Shown: positions 36,070 to 45,497, counted from the stretch's first letter. The stretch: 64,000 nucleotides of DNA from Agrobacterium tumefaciens (GCA_017744915.1 JAGIAH010000010.1:1-64000); one strand, 5' to 3'. Numbers and translations are program-made. Notes: generated by a model from the letters alone, not told the origin.

Positions 36070-36117
36070 TTCCAGGCCGGCACAAGCTCGAAAACGCGCG
36101 CTTGTGCCGGCCTGGAA
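36070..36117. terminator. Long perfect inverted repeat between convergent genes
   Basis: An 18-bp perfect stem (36070-36087 with 36100-36117) closes a 12-nt loop between the 3' ends of the Lrp gene and the large minus-strand gene. There is no T-run on either side. It may act as a bidirectional Rho-independent-like barrier, or be a dispersed intergenic palindrome. Confidence 0.6.
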
Positions 36118-36132
36118 GCGTGATGGGACCGC

Positions 36133-38154
36133 TTATTCAGCTGTTGCCTGAATATCGACCTTGTCGAGTAGAAGCATCGGGTTATCGGACGCTGCGACCA
36201 GATCAAAAAGACCGAGACCATTTGCGCTTGTGGATCGGACCGTTACCGTCAGGGTTCCCGGAGCGCTGATGAAGCGGACGAGTGCCTCCACCGCATCCTT
36301 GAGTTTCGGCTGTTCAGCTGCGATCTGTTGCAACCCTACACTGGCCACCAAGGTCAGAGCGCCGCGCACCTGATCTTCGGTCATATCATTTTGCAGGGCG
36401 TAGAGCTTGATCGCCTTGGCCATCAAACCTTCGTCCTTGATCGTGAGTTTCACCTCGCGACCGGCCAGCCCGAAGACCGCAGCCTGGGCCCGATTGATGT
36501 CGAAGGAGAAGAACTCTTCCGTAAACCCGCTCGCCAGACCGGAGAAATTGACGCTGCCAATATCCTTGCCGCTGAAGGAGATTTCCCGGATCACCAGGTT
36601 GCTGTTCGGTTCGTCCCAGCCCGCGGAGAGGCCATAGGACAGGGCGAGCGTCTCGATACCCAATTTGCGGGCTTCAACAAAAACCTCCTCCGACGAGTCT
36701 GCCGGGATAGGGAGGGAAAGATCGTCCTGCCGGATTTTGATATCGGTCGGGATGCCGTTGAAGGGCTTCGTCAGTCCCATCTCGAAGTTCTTGAGCGAGA
36801 ACTTGATGCGCTCAGGCGTGCCTTTCGTTTCCTCGTCCGTTTCTTCGTCCGACTTTTCAGGTGCGGCCACATCGACATTGATGCCGCCAACACGGAACGT
36901 ACCCAGCTCCGGTATCAGACGGTTGAACGGGAAGGTCTCGATCTCCGTATCATCGAGCCCGGCGAGCTGGGAAATTGCGTCGATCGTCGAACTCCAGTCA
37001 AAACCCTTGAGGCTTGCCTCATCGAATTTGATCGTGTCGTCGCCATTCCCGACCGACATGCCATTCAGACCGAAATCGAGCTTGCGGCCGTCCATCTGCA
37101 TGTCGATACGATCGATGGTGGCCTTGACCCTCTTGCCGGCCTCGGCCTCGCTTTCGTCAGGGGCGTCCATCTTGAACCCGAGCAGCTGCATGTTGCTCTT
37201 GCCGACGATGTCGAGAATGGAGATGACCTTCTTGAAATAGGCCTGGCGTTGCTCTGGGGACAGCTCCTCAGGCTTATTGTCCGCGGTAAGGGCTTTCAAG
37301 GTTTCAAGAAGCGGCTCGGCCGGCATGCGGGCGGTAAAGCCGTCGCTGCGGATTTCGTCGTAGCTGAAATGGCCATCACCTTCCGAGAACGAAATCGTGC
37401 GGACGGACAGCGGACCGTAGAGAGGTTTTGCATCCTTGTCTTCCGGACCGGCTTTGTCGGTATAGAGCCGGGCGAGATAAGCGACGTCGACATCCTGACC
37501 GGCGATGGCGCCCGTCGACACGACCATATGCTTCTTTTCCATCGCGCCGCTATTGTCCGGCAGGTCCATCTGGATGTCGAAGTTGGCATTGTCGATGGAA
37601 TAACGGGCGATCCGGCCGCCGGCGATATCTGAGAAAGCCACGTTCTTGTAAACGGTCTTCTGCTCGCTGGTCGTGATGGACTGTGTAAGGGTCAGTTCCG
37701 GCGTAGAGATGCGCGATGCTGCGAAGCGCTCGATGCGCTTTGCCAGAGAATTGGCGTTGCCATCGGCTGCCGCTGCCACGGGTTTTTCAAAGGCGGCATT
37801 TTCGACGCGCGCATGCGCCATCGAGATTTTCCCGGTGGGCATATCGATATTGATGTCATTCATGTCCAGCGCGCCGTCCAGGAACGGCAATTTTGGACGT
37901 CCGTCAATGGCCGCAATCTTGATGTTTTTGCCGTCTTCAAGTGGCAATGTCAGATCGCGAACATGGATTTTCCCGAGAAAATCGACTTCCACGGAGCCGG
38001 CCGTGGCACCACTGCGGGCAACGAGTTCGCTGACCTTGGCCTGGTAGAAGCTTTTGCCTCCCACGACACCGGCTGCAGCAACAGCAATGATCGCAACCGC
38101 CGCCCATAGAGCCTTGCGCCGGCCCTTGCCGGTCTGGGTATTTGTCTGTTCCAC
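36133..38154 (-). CDS. Large membrane-anchored periplasmic protein of unknown function
   Basis: A 673-residue protein with one N-terminal membrane helix (about 15-35: ALWAAVAIIAVAAAGVVGG) and a long soluble region rich in short beta strands with the pattern DMNDINIDMPTGKISM and VGGINVDVAAPE, as in AsmA-like or lipid-transfer beta-solenoid envelope proteins. This resemblance is in texture only; no family is recognised. An acidic linker (SDEETDEETKG) lies at about 475. The GTG at 38154 is preferred over a TTG at 38220 because CAGAGGACG precedes it. Function unknown; probably envelope-related. Confidence 0.7.
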   Translation of the reverse strand: MEQTNTQTGKGRRKALWAAVAIIAVAAAGVVGGKSFYQAKVSELVARSGATAGSVEVDFLGKIHVRDLTLPLEDGKNIKIAAIDGRPKLPFLDGALDMNDINIDMPTGKISMAHARVENAAFEKPVAAAADGNANSLAKRIERFAASRISTPELTLTQSITTSEQKTVYKNVAFSDIAGGRIARYSIDNANFDIQMDLPDNSGAMEKKHMVVSTGAIAGQDVDVAYLARLYTDKAGPEDKDAKPLYGPLSVRTISFSEGDGHFSYDEIRSDGFTARMPAEPLLETLKALTADNKPEELSPEQRQAYFKKVISILDIVGKSNMQLLGFKMDAPDESEAEAGKRVKATIDRIDMQMDGRKLDFGLNGMSVGNGDDTIKFDEASLKGFDWSSTIDAISQLAGLDDTEIETFPFNRLIPELGTFRVGGINVDVAAPEKSDEETDEETKGTPERIKFSLKNFEMGLTKPFNGIPTDIKIRQDDLSLPIPADSSEEVFVEARKLGIETLALSYGLSAGWDEPNSNLVIREISFSGKDIGSVNFSGLASGFTEEFFSFDINRAQAAVFGLAGREVKLTIKDEGLMAKAIKLYALQNDMTEDQVRGALTLVASVGLQQIAAEQPKLKDAVEALVRFISAPGTLTVTVRSTSANGLGLFDLVAASDNPMLLLDKVDIQATAE

Positions 38155-38602
38155 GGATTCGTCCTCTGTGACGCGAATTGAGACTGTGCGCCTTTTAAGC
38201 ACGCAAAAGTTGCTTCGCAAGTGCGCCCGGTTCCAAAGTCGAAGAACCTGTCGCCATTGAATTGGACGGTTCAGGGGATCCTGACCGACAAAGCCGCTCC
38301 AAAGGACGGCGAAGAGCAGATGCCACCCCCGGTAACGAAGATCGTCAACTGATCAGGGCATTGCAGCCAAAGGGGCAAACGAACAATCGGGCTTCCGTCC
38401 GTCTGGTCTCCGACTTTGGTCTAATGTTATTCACGTGCAAAAGTCTCTCAGGCGATTGCTGAAGTCCAAAGAGGGCTTTCACCTTAGATTGGGGCTTGAC
38501 CACTCGCGTCGTCGCGACGACTTGTAAGCAGTTTAAAACTTTGCCGACCGGTTTTCGCTCGCTGTCCGTCGCCGGATCCAATCGGTACCCCAGGAGCCAG
38601 AT
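38155..38602. other. Intergenic region between divergent genes
   Basis: About 450 nt without a convincing gene, shared upstream region of the large envelope protein (minus) and the Gly/Asn-rich protein (plus). A perfect 14-bp palindrome GTCGTCG/CGACGAC lies at 38508-38521, just after a TTGACC that could be a -35 element, roughly 80-100 nt before the plus-strand start. The remainder shows nothing recognisable. Confidence 0.45.
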
Positions 38603-39121
38603 GTGTTATTGCGCCGCAAGCTGATCGTTATCTTCCCATGCCTGCTGTTGACCCTGTTCGGCACGGCTCTTCCCTATACGATAAAGATTCACGGTATTTC
38701 GGCGGCATTTGTCGAGCAAACAGCCGAAGCCCGGAATGACAATGGTAATGGCGGCGGCAATGGTGGTGGCGGAGGCAATGGAGGTAGTGGAGGTAACGGA
38801 AACGGCGGTGGCGGCAATGGAGGTGCGAGCGGGAACGGAAGCGGCAATGGCAACAGCGGCAGTAACGGGAACAGCAGTTCAAGCGGCAAGGAAAACAATA
38901 ATGGCTCAGCGTCAGGCACCAAAAGTGCAACGCAAAGCCAGGCTGACACCGATGAAGCGACAGATGAAGGAAAAGGCACGCTTACCGTTCGCCATAAGGA
39001 TGGCATAAGCGAACGGGTACAGCGCGGTCGATACGTGATGAAGGATTCAAAGGGCCGTACGATTGTCAATCGCGATGCAACCGTCGCGGACGAGCGGCGG
39101 CTTAGGTCATTTCTCCACTAA
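38603..39121 (+). CDS. Exported Gly/Asn-rich protein with conserved basic C-terminus
   Basis: A 172-residue protein with a signal peptide (hydrophobic LIVIFPCLLLTLFGTALPYT) followed by a low-complexity region (about 47-98) built of GGNG/GNGG units. An acidic spacer and a conserved-looking C-terminal segment follow: VRHKDGISERVQRGRYVMKD then GRTIVNRDAT. The GTG start at 38603 has CAGGAG six bases upstream. Its stop overlaps by 4 nt the 3' end of the convergent response regulator. A second Gly/Asn-rich exported protein lies just beyond the kinase at 41468, so the two probably share a role with or under the two-component system. Function unknown. Confidence 0.72.
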   Translation: MLLRRKLIVIFPCLLLTLFGTALPYTIKIHGISAAFVEQTAEARNDNGNGGGNGGGGGNGGSGGNGNGGGGNGGASGNGSGNGNSGSNGNSSSSGKENNNGSASGTKSATQSQADTDEATDEGKGTLTVRHKDGISERVQRGRYVMKDSKGRTIVNRDATVADERRLRSFLH

Positions 39122-39759
39122 CGGCGCCTTTCAAGCTCGTCGCGAAACGCCATTGCAGCTTCCGTTCTGTTACTCACCTCGAGCTTGGTGAAGATCTGCG
39201 TCATATGATGTTTGATCGTCTTTTCATGCAGGTCCAGTTTCAGACCGATATGCTTGTTGCTCAATCCGGCAGACGCCAGTTCCAGCACTTCCCGTTCCCG
39301 ATCCGTCAGTGCGGTAAAGGGATTGACCCGGTTGCCCGATCCGCTTTCCGAAATCAGACGCGCGGACAGGGTCGGGGCAACATAGCTATCGCCTGCCGCG
39401 ACGCTTCGGATAATATCGGCAAGTGCCCGTGAGCCAACGCCTTTCAGGACGTAGCCCTTGGCGCCATTCCTGAGAGCCGCCATGACGTCGTCGCTTGCCT
39501 CGGAGACCGTCAACATCACGATCTTCTGGCCGGGTATCCGGTCGAGTATGGGCGAAATGGCTTCCAGCCCGCCTCCAGGCATCGAAATATCGAGTAGCAA
39601 GACATCCGGGCGATGTTCTGTTGCTATGCGCAGTGCGTCTTCCTTGCTGCTGCCTTCGCCAACGATGTTAAATCCATCCATCTCGGTCAGGCTTCGGATG
39701 ACGCCTTCCCTAAAGAGGGGGTGATCGTCCACGACTGCCAGGCTGATTGAAGCTGTCAT
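39118..39759 (-). CDS. NarL/FixJ-family response regulator
   Basis: A 213-residue regulator. The receiver domain has the acidic pair Asp11/Asp12 (VVDDHPLF), phospho-acceptor Asp57 (PDVLLLDISMPGG) and the Lys of YVLKGVGSRA. The LuxR-type HTH (about 148-210) shows LTDREREVLELASAGLSNKH and the recognition helix KTIKHHMTQIF. It is downstream of and overlaps (ATGA) the histidine kinase gene, so the pair is co-translated. Likely targets are the flanking Gly/Asn-rich protein genes, though this is inferred from position alone. Confidence 0.95.
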   Translation of the reverse strand: MTASISLAVVDDHPLFREGVIRSLTEMDGFNIVGEGSSKEDALRIATEHRPDVLLLDISMPGGGLEAISPILDRIPGQKIVMLTVSEASDDVMAALRNGAKGYVLKGVGSRALADIIRSVAAGDSYVAPTLSARLISESGSGNRVNPFTALTDREREVLELASAGLSNKHIGLKLDLHEKTIKHHMTQIFTKLEVSNRTEAAMAFRDELERRR

Positions 39760-41189
39760 GCCTGCTCCATTTCCTCGATATTCAGCGACATTCGCACGGT
39801 GGTTCCGTGATCGGATGAGAAAAGGTGAAAGGTGCCGCCAAGGCTTTCGACGCGGTCCCTCAGGCCGGCAAGGCCGAGCTTTTGCGGGCCAACATCGCTC
39901 AAATCGAAACCTTGTCCTTCATCGATGACTTCAACGATAATCAGCCCGCCTTCCGAAGTTTGCGCAACCTTTTGCCCGATGCCGCCGGCATGACGATAAC
40001 CGTTGTTGAGTGCCTCCTGGACAAAACGATAAACGCATATCTTTGCGGAGGTGGAAAGGTGCGCCGGTATGTTGTCCAGGGAGAGGGCGACGGTGACACC
40101 CGTGCGCTGCTCATGCGCGAGGATCGCGCGTTTCAGCAGGGCCGCAAGGTTATCCGTCTCAATATGCGGCAGCATCAATCCGCTGCAAATGCCACGGATT
40201 TCCGTCATGGCCTCATCGAGGCTGCCCTTGATGGTCATCAACGATGTCTCACGCTCAGGGGCTGGAGTGTTGGGATCGGTAAGCGTCTGACTGTCGAGAC
40301 GCAAAGAGGCATAAGCGATCAACTGTGCGGGGCCGTCATGCAGGTCAGCACCGATGCGCCGCAAATAGCTTTCGTTGAGCGAGGCTGCTCGTTGCGTCGC
40401 TCTTTGAACGCGTGCACGCAACGCCTCATTCTGCCTTAGCAGGGCCGACAATTCACCGATACGGTCATTGAGTGCCCTGCGCTGGCTGTCAATGGTGCGG
40501 CTTCCGCGCAGCACGATGATCGACAAAAGGGTGAAAAAGATCATCGTAAATGCAGCAACCACGAGCCAGCTCAGCAAACGGGCCTGATTGAGGCTCCACT
40601 CAAAGTCGTTGGCGATTTCGTAGAACTCGGAAACAGCAACGACCTTGCCGGACCAGGGTTGCAGAACGGGGTTGTAGATTTCCAGGAGTGGCTGTCCGCT
40701 GTTGCGTTCGGCCTCGCTTTCAGGATTGTCGATCCGATTGAAGTTTGCGGCCATGCGGCCGGAAAACGCTGTTCTCAGATCGTCTGAAAGCGGAAATTGT
40801 TTGCCGGAAAGAGCCTTGTCGCTGGAATAGAGAATTGTTCCATCGTTGCGCCAAAGCCGAAATGAAAACAGGCGCTTTCCCAGTGCACCCTGACCGAGCG
40901 TCTCATCCAGGGCCCGCGTTACCGAGTCGTCCAGAACCTGGGTCGTTTGCATGTCGGGCAGAAGAGGGGCGATGACGCTGTCGACATAAAGCGCCGTCGT
41001 TGCCGCGGAGTTACGCGTCACGGCATTTTCGATCAGGCTGGTGACGATGAAACCCACGACGACCATCGCACAGATCGCAACAAGGCCACCCGCGAGCAGG
41101 AACTGCTTCGCAAGGGACTGAGAATTCCAGCGTGCGACCGGACTTGCCGGAGACACCTTGTATTTACGGCTTGTTCGCAGAACTGGCAT
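39756..41189 (-). CDS. NarX-type sensor histidine kinase (HisKA_3)
   Basis: A 477-residue membrane kinase. Two helices (about 30-52 and 206-228) bracket a periplasmic sensor domain of about 150 residues with a PAS/Cache-like pattern (FSFRLWRNDGTILYSSDKAL). A coiled coil (about 235-270) leads to the phospho-acceptor His284 in IGADLHDGPAQLIAYASLRL, characteristic of the HisKA_3 class. The ATPase domain has the N box VQEALNNGYRHAGG and DEGQGFDL plus GLAGLRDRVESLGG. The ATG at 41189 is chosen over a TTG at 41243; AGGAG lies 13 nt upstream. The signal sensed is unknown. Confidence 0.92.
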   Translation of the reverse strand: MPVLRTSRKYKVSPASPVARWNSQSLAKQFLLAGGLVAICAMVVVGFIVTSLIENAVTRNSAATTALYVDSVIAPLLPDMQTTQVLDDSVTRALDETLGQGALGKRLFSFRLWRNDGTILYSSDKALSGKQFPLSDDLRTAFSGRMAANFNRIDNPESEAERNSGQPLLEIYNPVLQPWSGKVVAVSEFYEIANDFEWSLNQARLLSWLVVAAFTMIFFTLLSIIVLRGSRTIDSQRRALNDRIGELSALLRQNEALRARVQRATQRAASLNESYLRRIGADLHDGPAQLIAYASLRLDSQTLTDPNTPAPERETSLMTIKGSLDEAMTEIRGICSGLMLPHIETDNLAALLKRAILAHEQRTGVTVALSLDNIPAHLSTSAKICVYRFVQEALNNGYRHAGGIGQKVAQTSEGGLIIVEVIDEGQGFDLSDVGPQKLGLAGLRDRVESLGGTFHLFSSDHGTTVRMSLNIEEMEQA

Positions 41190-41467
41190 TATCAGAACCG
41201 ATCTCCTGACCCCTATAGCTATCCCAGCGAATTCCGCTGTCAACCGTTGCCCGATGGTGTGGCCTGCGGCTTGAAGATGATCCCGTTACTCCCTCCGCCA
41301 AACCAAGAGACCAATGACCGCGATCAATCAGACTATGGTCCAAATGGCCAAGGCATAGGTCCGAGCGGAGTGGAAACCTGGAATTTCGGCAATATTGTAG
41401 TGCTCAGCGATTTGCTGGACATTCTGCTGTCACCTGAGGCGACGGCCAATCTGTAAAGGAACTGCAC

Positions 41468-42109
41468 ATGAAAATCCGCTCGGTCGTCGGTACTGCGAGC
41501 CTTGGTCTCGTGTTGGCCATTGCCCCCGTGGGAGGAAGTGCATTTGACTTCGTACATTCCGCTTTCGCCAAGGACGGTGGCGGGAATGGCGGCGGCAACG
41601 GCGGTGGCAATGGTGGCGGTGGTGGTAATGGCGGTGGCAACGGTGGCGGGCATGGTGAAGGAAAATCCGGCGCCAGCCAAGGCAAGGATTCATCAAATTC
41701 GTCCACGAAACATGGTCCTTCATCGTCGCTGAAATCGCATTCGTCGGAAAAACATTCCAAAGCGCAGAATGAAAAATCGAAGACGCACAGCGCAAAACTC
41801 GGCACTGGCAGCATCAATTCGATGAAGAGAAATTTTCATGCCTATTTGAATTCCAATGATCCCAAGATGGCAGCGCTTGCGGCCTATGTGAGGGCGTATG
41901 CGGAGTTTGAAATTCAATACGGGACAACGGCCGTGCCGACGGATCCCGCGTTAAGCGACAGTGCCCTGCGTTCGGCGCTGCAACAACTGGCAAACAGGCC
42001 TGTGACCAGCCAGGAGCTTGCCGAAGCAAAGAGCATTCTTGGTGCGGGTACTGACACGGGAAAGATCGCGGAAGTGCGTGAGGCCCTGGAAAAAGAAACC
42101 CAGAACTGA
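41468..42109 (+). CDS. Exported Gly/Asn-rich protein, second copy type
   Basis: A 213-residue protein with a signal peptide (VVGTASLGLVLAIAPVGG, cleavage near AFAKDG) and a GGGNGGGNGG-type low-complexity tract (about 37-62). A Ser/Lys-rich linker (65-110) and a helical C-terminal domain (about 118-213: MKRNFHAYLNSNDPKMAALAA, VTSQELAEAKSILG) follow. The C-terminal domain is unlike that of the protein at 38603, but the leader/tract layout is shared. It is divergent from the sensor kinase, about 280 nt upstream of it. The ribosome site is AAAGGAACTGCAC. Possibly an adhesive or matrix protein; unproven. Confidence 0.75.
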   Translation: MKIRSVVGTASLGLVLAIAPVGGSAFDFVHSAFAKDGGGNGGGNGGGNGGGGGNGGGNGGGHGEGKSGASQGKDSSNSSTKHGPSSSLKSHSSEKHSKAQNEKSKTHSAKLGTGSINSMKRNFHAYLNSNDPKMAALAAYVRAYAEFEIQYGTTAVPTDPALSDSALRSALQQLANRPVTSQELAEAKSILGAGTDTGKIAEVREALEKETQN

Positions 42110-42415
42110 GGCACCAGTCGGGAACGCTGCGTCAACGTTGAGCGCGCTGCAGCTGCAGCGGCGTTCTGGCGGAAGCGTTCCAATCACTGAACACTTGTGA
42201 CGGCCGAATTTTCCGCGGTTGTCATTTATGAGTTTGGCGTCAATCAACGCCACCGCCTTGCCGGTGTAACTACTGGCTTTATCGCCGGGTCGCGCCACCC
42301 GCCCGCCCGCGGGGGGGCCCGATCCGGCGATATCATCTGAGTGACCACCTGTGGTGCGCAGCGGCGCAGTCGAGCCCACGCGGCAGTTTAAGTGCTGTTT
42401 TACGTTCGCCTATCG
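42110..42415. other. Intergenic stretch, possible gene remnant
   Basis: About 300 nt between convergent genes. On the minus strand, 42200-42300 encodes a coherent stretch (SSYTGKAVALIDAKLINDNR) in an otherwise broken frame, so a decayed gene is possible, but no family is recognised. A GC-rich run CCCGCCCGCCCGCGGGGGGG lies near 42300. Confidence 0.35.
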
Positions 42416-43495
42416 TCAGTTCACCTGCACGCCCCGTTGCTCCAGCTTATCGAGAACCTCATTCGCCGTATTGTTCACCTTGAAGCGGCCCGCTTTCTTG
42501 AGTGATGGCATATCCAGCAATGCATCGAGGTTTTCCGATGGAACGTTGATGCTCACCCACTCGAGTTTTCGCAGTGGAACCAGCGTGCGAAGATCGAAAT
42601 GATCGATCATCGAAATCACCGAGATGCCCCTCAGATTAACGCACAGATGAATATCCGATGTATCACGGATATCGAAAACGCCTTCTTCGCCACCCCAGAA
42701 GTACCAGGCATATGGGTAGATTTCCTCACCGCCATCGAACTGAACCCAGTCAACGGCCGCAAGCTGCTCATCGGTCAGTGGATAACGAACAAGATACTCC
42801 AGCGCTTGCGGGATCAACTCATAGCCATCCTGCTCCAGATCAACCGGTCGCCCCAGAACGTGCGTGGCAAGTTGCTCGGGAGTGCCGAGATCAAGCATCT
42901 TGAAGCGTAAAAGCGCCGACATGACGGCCAGTTTCAGGTTAGGGTCTGCGAACGGTGCACCGGGGGCACCGCTTGCGGCGGGATAAGGTGGCGCGGTTGG
43001 TTCAGCATATTCGGCATCGGGATTCGAGATGGTGATCTCGGAAACCTTGTCATAGCTAATGCGGGCGGTCAGCTCACCTTCCGCCAGGCGCATCGTGCCG
43101 AAGCGGGTGTTCCCGCGAAGCTTGCTTTCTTCGCCAATCTGCATGTCCGGTACGATGTTGCGAAGCTCGGCGAGTTCTATCCTCATCGGAACACCGGCGA
43201 TGGTTTGCTTGAAACGGGAGTTGAAGTCGATCCGTCCGATAAGTCCCTTGCGATCGATACGAACAACGACACCATAGGTGTTTTGCAAAATATCGATCAA
43301 GCCACCTTTATGCGGGGCAGGAGCACGCCAACTCGAGCCCATGGCTTTCTCGACTGCTGCGACCGGCATCCCTGGTCGTAACGCTGCCAGCGCCGCTGCA
43401 TCAGCCGGATGATTTGATGCTGCCATGCATTTGCCCCCCAGCCCTAGAGATATCGCCAGCGACGTCACTCCCACCAAGAATTCTCGCTTGCGCAT
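42416..43495 (-). CDS. Exported protein of unknown function (DUF6892-like C-terminal part)
   Basis: A 359-residue protein with a signal peptide (MRKREFLVGVTSLAISLGLG, cleavage near CMAAS). Residues 40-130 resemble a small periplasmic SmpA/BamE-like fold (LRPGMPVAAVEKAMGSSWRA, a hallmark of that type). Residues about 190-359 form a separate domain rich in aromatic and acidic residues (EEIYPYAWYFWGGEEGVFDI) that may belong to DUF6892; this name is from memory and uncertain. The final 60 residues have a leucine-rich-repeat-like texture (LRKLEWVSINVPSENLDALL). Function unknown. ATG at 43495. Confidence 0.68.
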   Translation of the reverse strand: MRKREFLVGVTSLAISLGLGGKCMAASNHPADAAALAALRPGMPVAAVEKAMGSSWRAPAPHKGGLIDILQNTYGVVVRIDRKGLIGRIDFNSRFKQTIAGVPMRIELAELRNIVPDMQIGEESKLRGNTRFGTMRLAEGELTARISYDKVSEITISNPDAEYAEPTAPPYPAASGAPGAPFADPNLKLAVMSALLRFKMLDLGTPEQLATHVLGRPVDLEQDGYELIPQALEYLVRYPLTDEQLAAVDWVQFDGGEEIYPYAWYFWGGEEGVFDIRDTSDIHLCVNLRGISVISMIDHFDLRTLVPLRKLEWVSINVPSENLDALLDMPSLKKAGRFKVNNTANEVLDKLEQRGVQVN

Positions 43496-43865
43496 AAGCT
43501 ACTCCTCAAGCCAAACTAGGTTTCCGTCGCCTGGAACCTAGAGACTTTATATGAGACGGGACACCGAAACTGCAATCGCAGGCGGTCATCGTGCACAGGC
43601 CGCGGCCACCCATTGGGAGCATCGCCCGCGCTCACCAAGACCGCAGCCCCGATGAGAGTGGTTGGGACCAGAGGCTCCGGTGCCCAAGATGCGGCCGGAA
43701 TGCGAAGAGAACGAGATCTCGGCGGAAGCGGCCGCGAGCGTTGAAAAGGATACAGTTTCGACCGGCCGGTCGGTCCGGGTCGTCGGGGTCCTCAACTTGT
43801 CGCAGCATAGCAAAAATTAAGGAGAATACGGCACTTATATCCGGACTACCGTTTGGAGAGTGACA
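43496..43865. other. Intergenic region between divergent genes
   Basis: About 370 nt holding the upstream regions of the exported protein (minus) and the EAL protein (plus). CTAGGTT (43516-43522) and AACCTAG (43535-43541) form a dyad 20-45 nt before the minus-strand start. GACCGGCCGGTC (43760-43771) is a perfect palindrome. No coding frame is convincing. Confidence 0.4.
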
Positions 43866-45497
43866 ATGCAGGCACGACGCTGGCGTGTAATAGCCGTGGG
43901 GGTTTTTCTGGCCGTAATCGGGGCCGCACTGCCCATTGCCGCCATGGCCTGGGCGTCCTGGCGTGTCGCCATTCAAAAAGAACTCTTCATTCTGGATCTC
44001 GTCGCCGAAAGATCGCTCGTGCGCGCCGGCAATACTTTCAGGGAAGCGCGGGGTGCTTTGGAAGCCATCGAAGCCGCACACCTTCCCGCGTGTTCGGATC
44101 AGCATATCGCGCAAATGCGGAAGGTGACGGTCAACGTTCCATCGATCGAAGAGATCGGCTATTTCGAAAACGGCTTCATCAAATGTACGTCCTGGGGCCG
44201 CGCCACGGGCAATATAGCCAAATCCCGTGTCGACTACGTCACGGCCGACGGGCTCGAAGTGACGTTGCGTATCCAGCCGGGCATCAGCCGCGGTGATCGG
44301 ATGACGAGCCTGCATCTCGGCCAGTACAATGCGCTCGTCGCGCCCTCCCGTTTTGTTGATATAGTGCTGCGGGACGGCATATCTCTCGCTATCCTCAACG
44401 ACAAGGGGCAGGTCATCAGCACGCAGAACCTGCCGGATGCGGGGGCTCTCGCCACGCTTCCGACACAGGAAGGCCGAGGCACCACCGACGCATGGCTTTA
44501 TTCCGTGGTGAAGGAAGACGGGCTGACGGCGGTGGTTCTTGAGCCGCGAGGGGTGATGCGAACGAAGCTGGTACAGGAATTGACGATCCTTTTGCCGATC
44601 GGCGCATTCATCGCGCTCTTTATCGTCGGTGTCGTCATCTGGATGTCGCGCAAGCGACTGTCACCGCAAACGGAGCTGGAGATAGCAGTCCGAAACCGCG
44701 AATTCATCGTCCATTATCAACCGATTATCGAACTGAAGACCAATATCTGCGTTGGCGCGGAGGCGCTCGTGCGCTGGCGGCGACCGGACGGCAGTCTGGT
44801 GAGGCCGGATCTTTTCATTCCCCTTGCGGAAGAAACAGGGCTGATTGAGCCTATTACCGATCAGGTCGTCGAAGCCGTTATTGCAGACCTTGGCCTCATG
44901 CTCGCCCGGGATCGCAGTTCCCATATCGCCATCAATCTCTGCGCCGAAGATGTCAAATCAGGCCGGATCCTGGACTTTATCGATCAGCGTCTCGCCCGCG
45001 CGAATATCCGCAAGGAGCAGATATGGCTCGAAGCGACGGAGCGTGGTTTTATCGACATCGATGCGGCGCGCGTGACGCTGGACAGGGCGCGCAAGGCGGG
45101 ACATTCGGTGGCAATCGACGATTTCGGAACCGGCTATTCCAGCCTTCAATATCTTCAGGGCCTTCCGCTGGATGCCCTGAAGATCGACAAGTCCTTCGTT
45201 GATACGATCGGCAGGAATACGGCGACCAGCACCGTTACACTGCACATTATCGAAATGGCGCGTGAGCTTGGACTGTTTTCCGTCGCGGAAGGTATCGAGG
45301 TGGAGGAACAGGCGGACTATCTGCGGAAACATGGCGTGGATTTTGGTCAGGGCTGGCTGTTCTCCAGGCCGCTGCCGGCCGAGGAATTCATCGCCTTTCA
45401 CCGGCATAACAAGGCGAAACATGGCTCCGCTCCCGAAGTCATCCAGGTCACATCCGCCAAGCCGACGGTGTCGGCCGCGCCTCCCAATAATGAATAG
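43866..45497 (+). CDS. CSS-motif EAL-domain c-di-GMP phosphodiesterase
   Basis: A membrane-bound phosphodiesterase of about 543 residues. Two helices flank a periplasmic CSS domain in which Cys78 (LPACSDQH) and Cys109 (FIKCTSWG; numbered from the GTG at 43860) can form the redox-controlled disulfide known from PdeC-type enzymes. The EAL domain is complete: FIVHYQPIIELKTNICVGAE with EAL at about 301-303, INLCAEDV, LEATERGFIDID, SVAIDDFGTGYSSLQYL and LKIDKSFVDTI. It should degrade c-di-GMP and favour motility over surface attachment. The ATG at 43866 after GGAGAG is chosen over the GTG at 43860. Confidence 0.95.
   Translation: MQARRWRVIAVGVFLAVIGAALPIAAMAWASWRVAIQKELFILDLVAERSLVRAGNTFREARGALEAIEAAHLPACSDQHIAQMRKVTVNVPSIEEIGYFENGFIKCTSWGRATGNIAKSRVDYVTADGLEVTLRIQPGISRGDRMTSLHLGQYNALVAPSRFVDIVLRDGISLAILNDKGQVISTQNLPDAGALATLPTQEGRGTTDAWLYSVVKEDGLTAVVLEPRGVMRTKLVQELTILLPIGAFIALFIVGVVIWMSRKRLSPQTELEIAVRNREFIVHYQPIIELKTNICVGAEALVRWRRPDGSLVRPDLFIPLAEETGLIEPITDQVVEAVIADLGLMLARDRSSHIAINLCAEDVKSGRILDFIDQRLARANIRKEQIWLEATERGFIDIDAARVTLDRARKAGHSVAIDDFGTGYSSLQYLQGLPLDALKIDKSFVDTIGRNTATSTVTLHIIEMARELGLFSVAEGIEVEEQADYLRKHGVDFGQGWLFSRPLPAEEFIAFHRHNKAKHGSAPEVIQVTSAKPTVSAAPPNNE

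Noticed and set aside
36328-37632. 434-codon plus-strand frame opposite the large envelope protein
   Set aside because: No ribosome site and no recognisable features; the minus frame has a leader helix, a good ribosome site and the neighbours' codon use.
42200-42300. Possible decayed transposase in the gap after the second Gly/Asn-rich gene
   Set aside because: The translated stretch does not match any transposase motif and no terminal inverted repeats were found.
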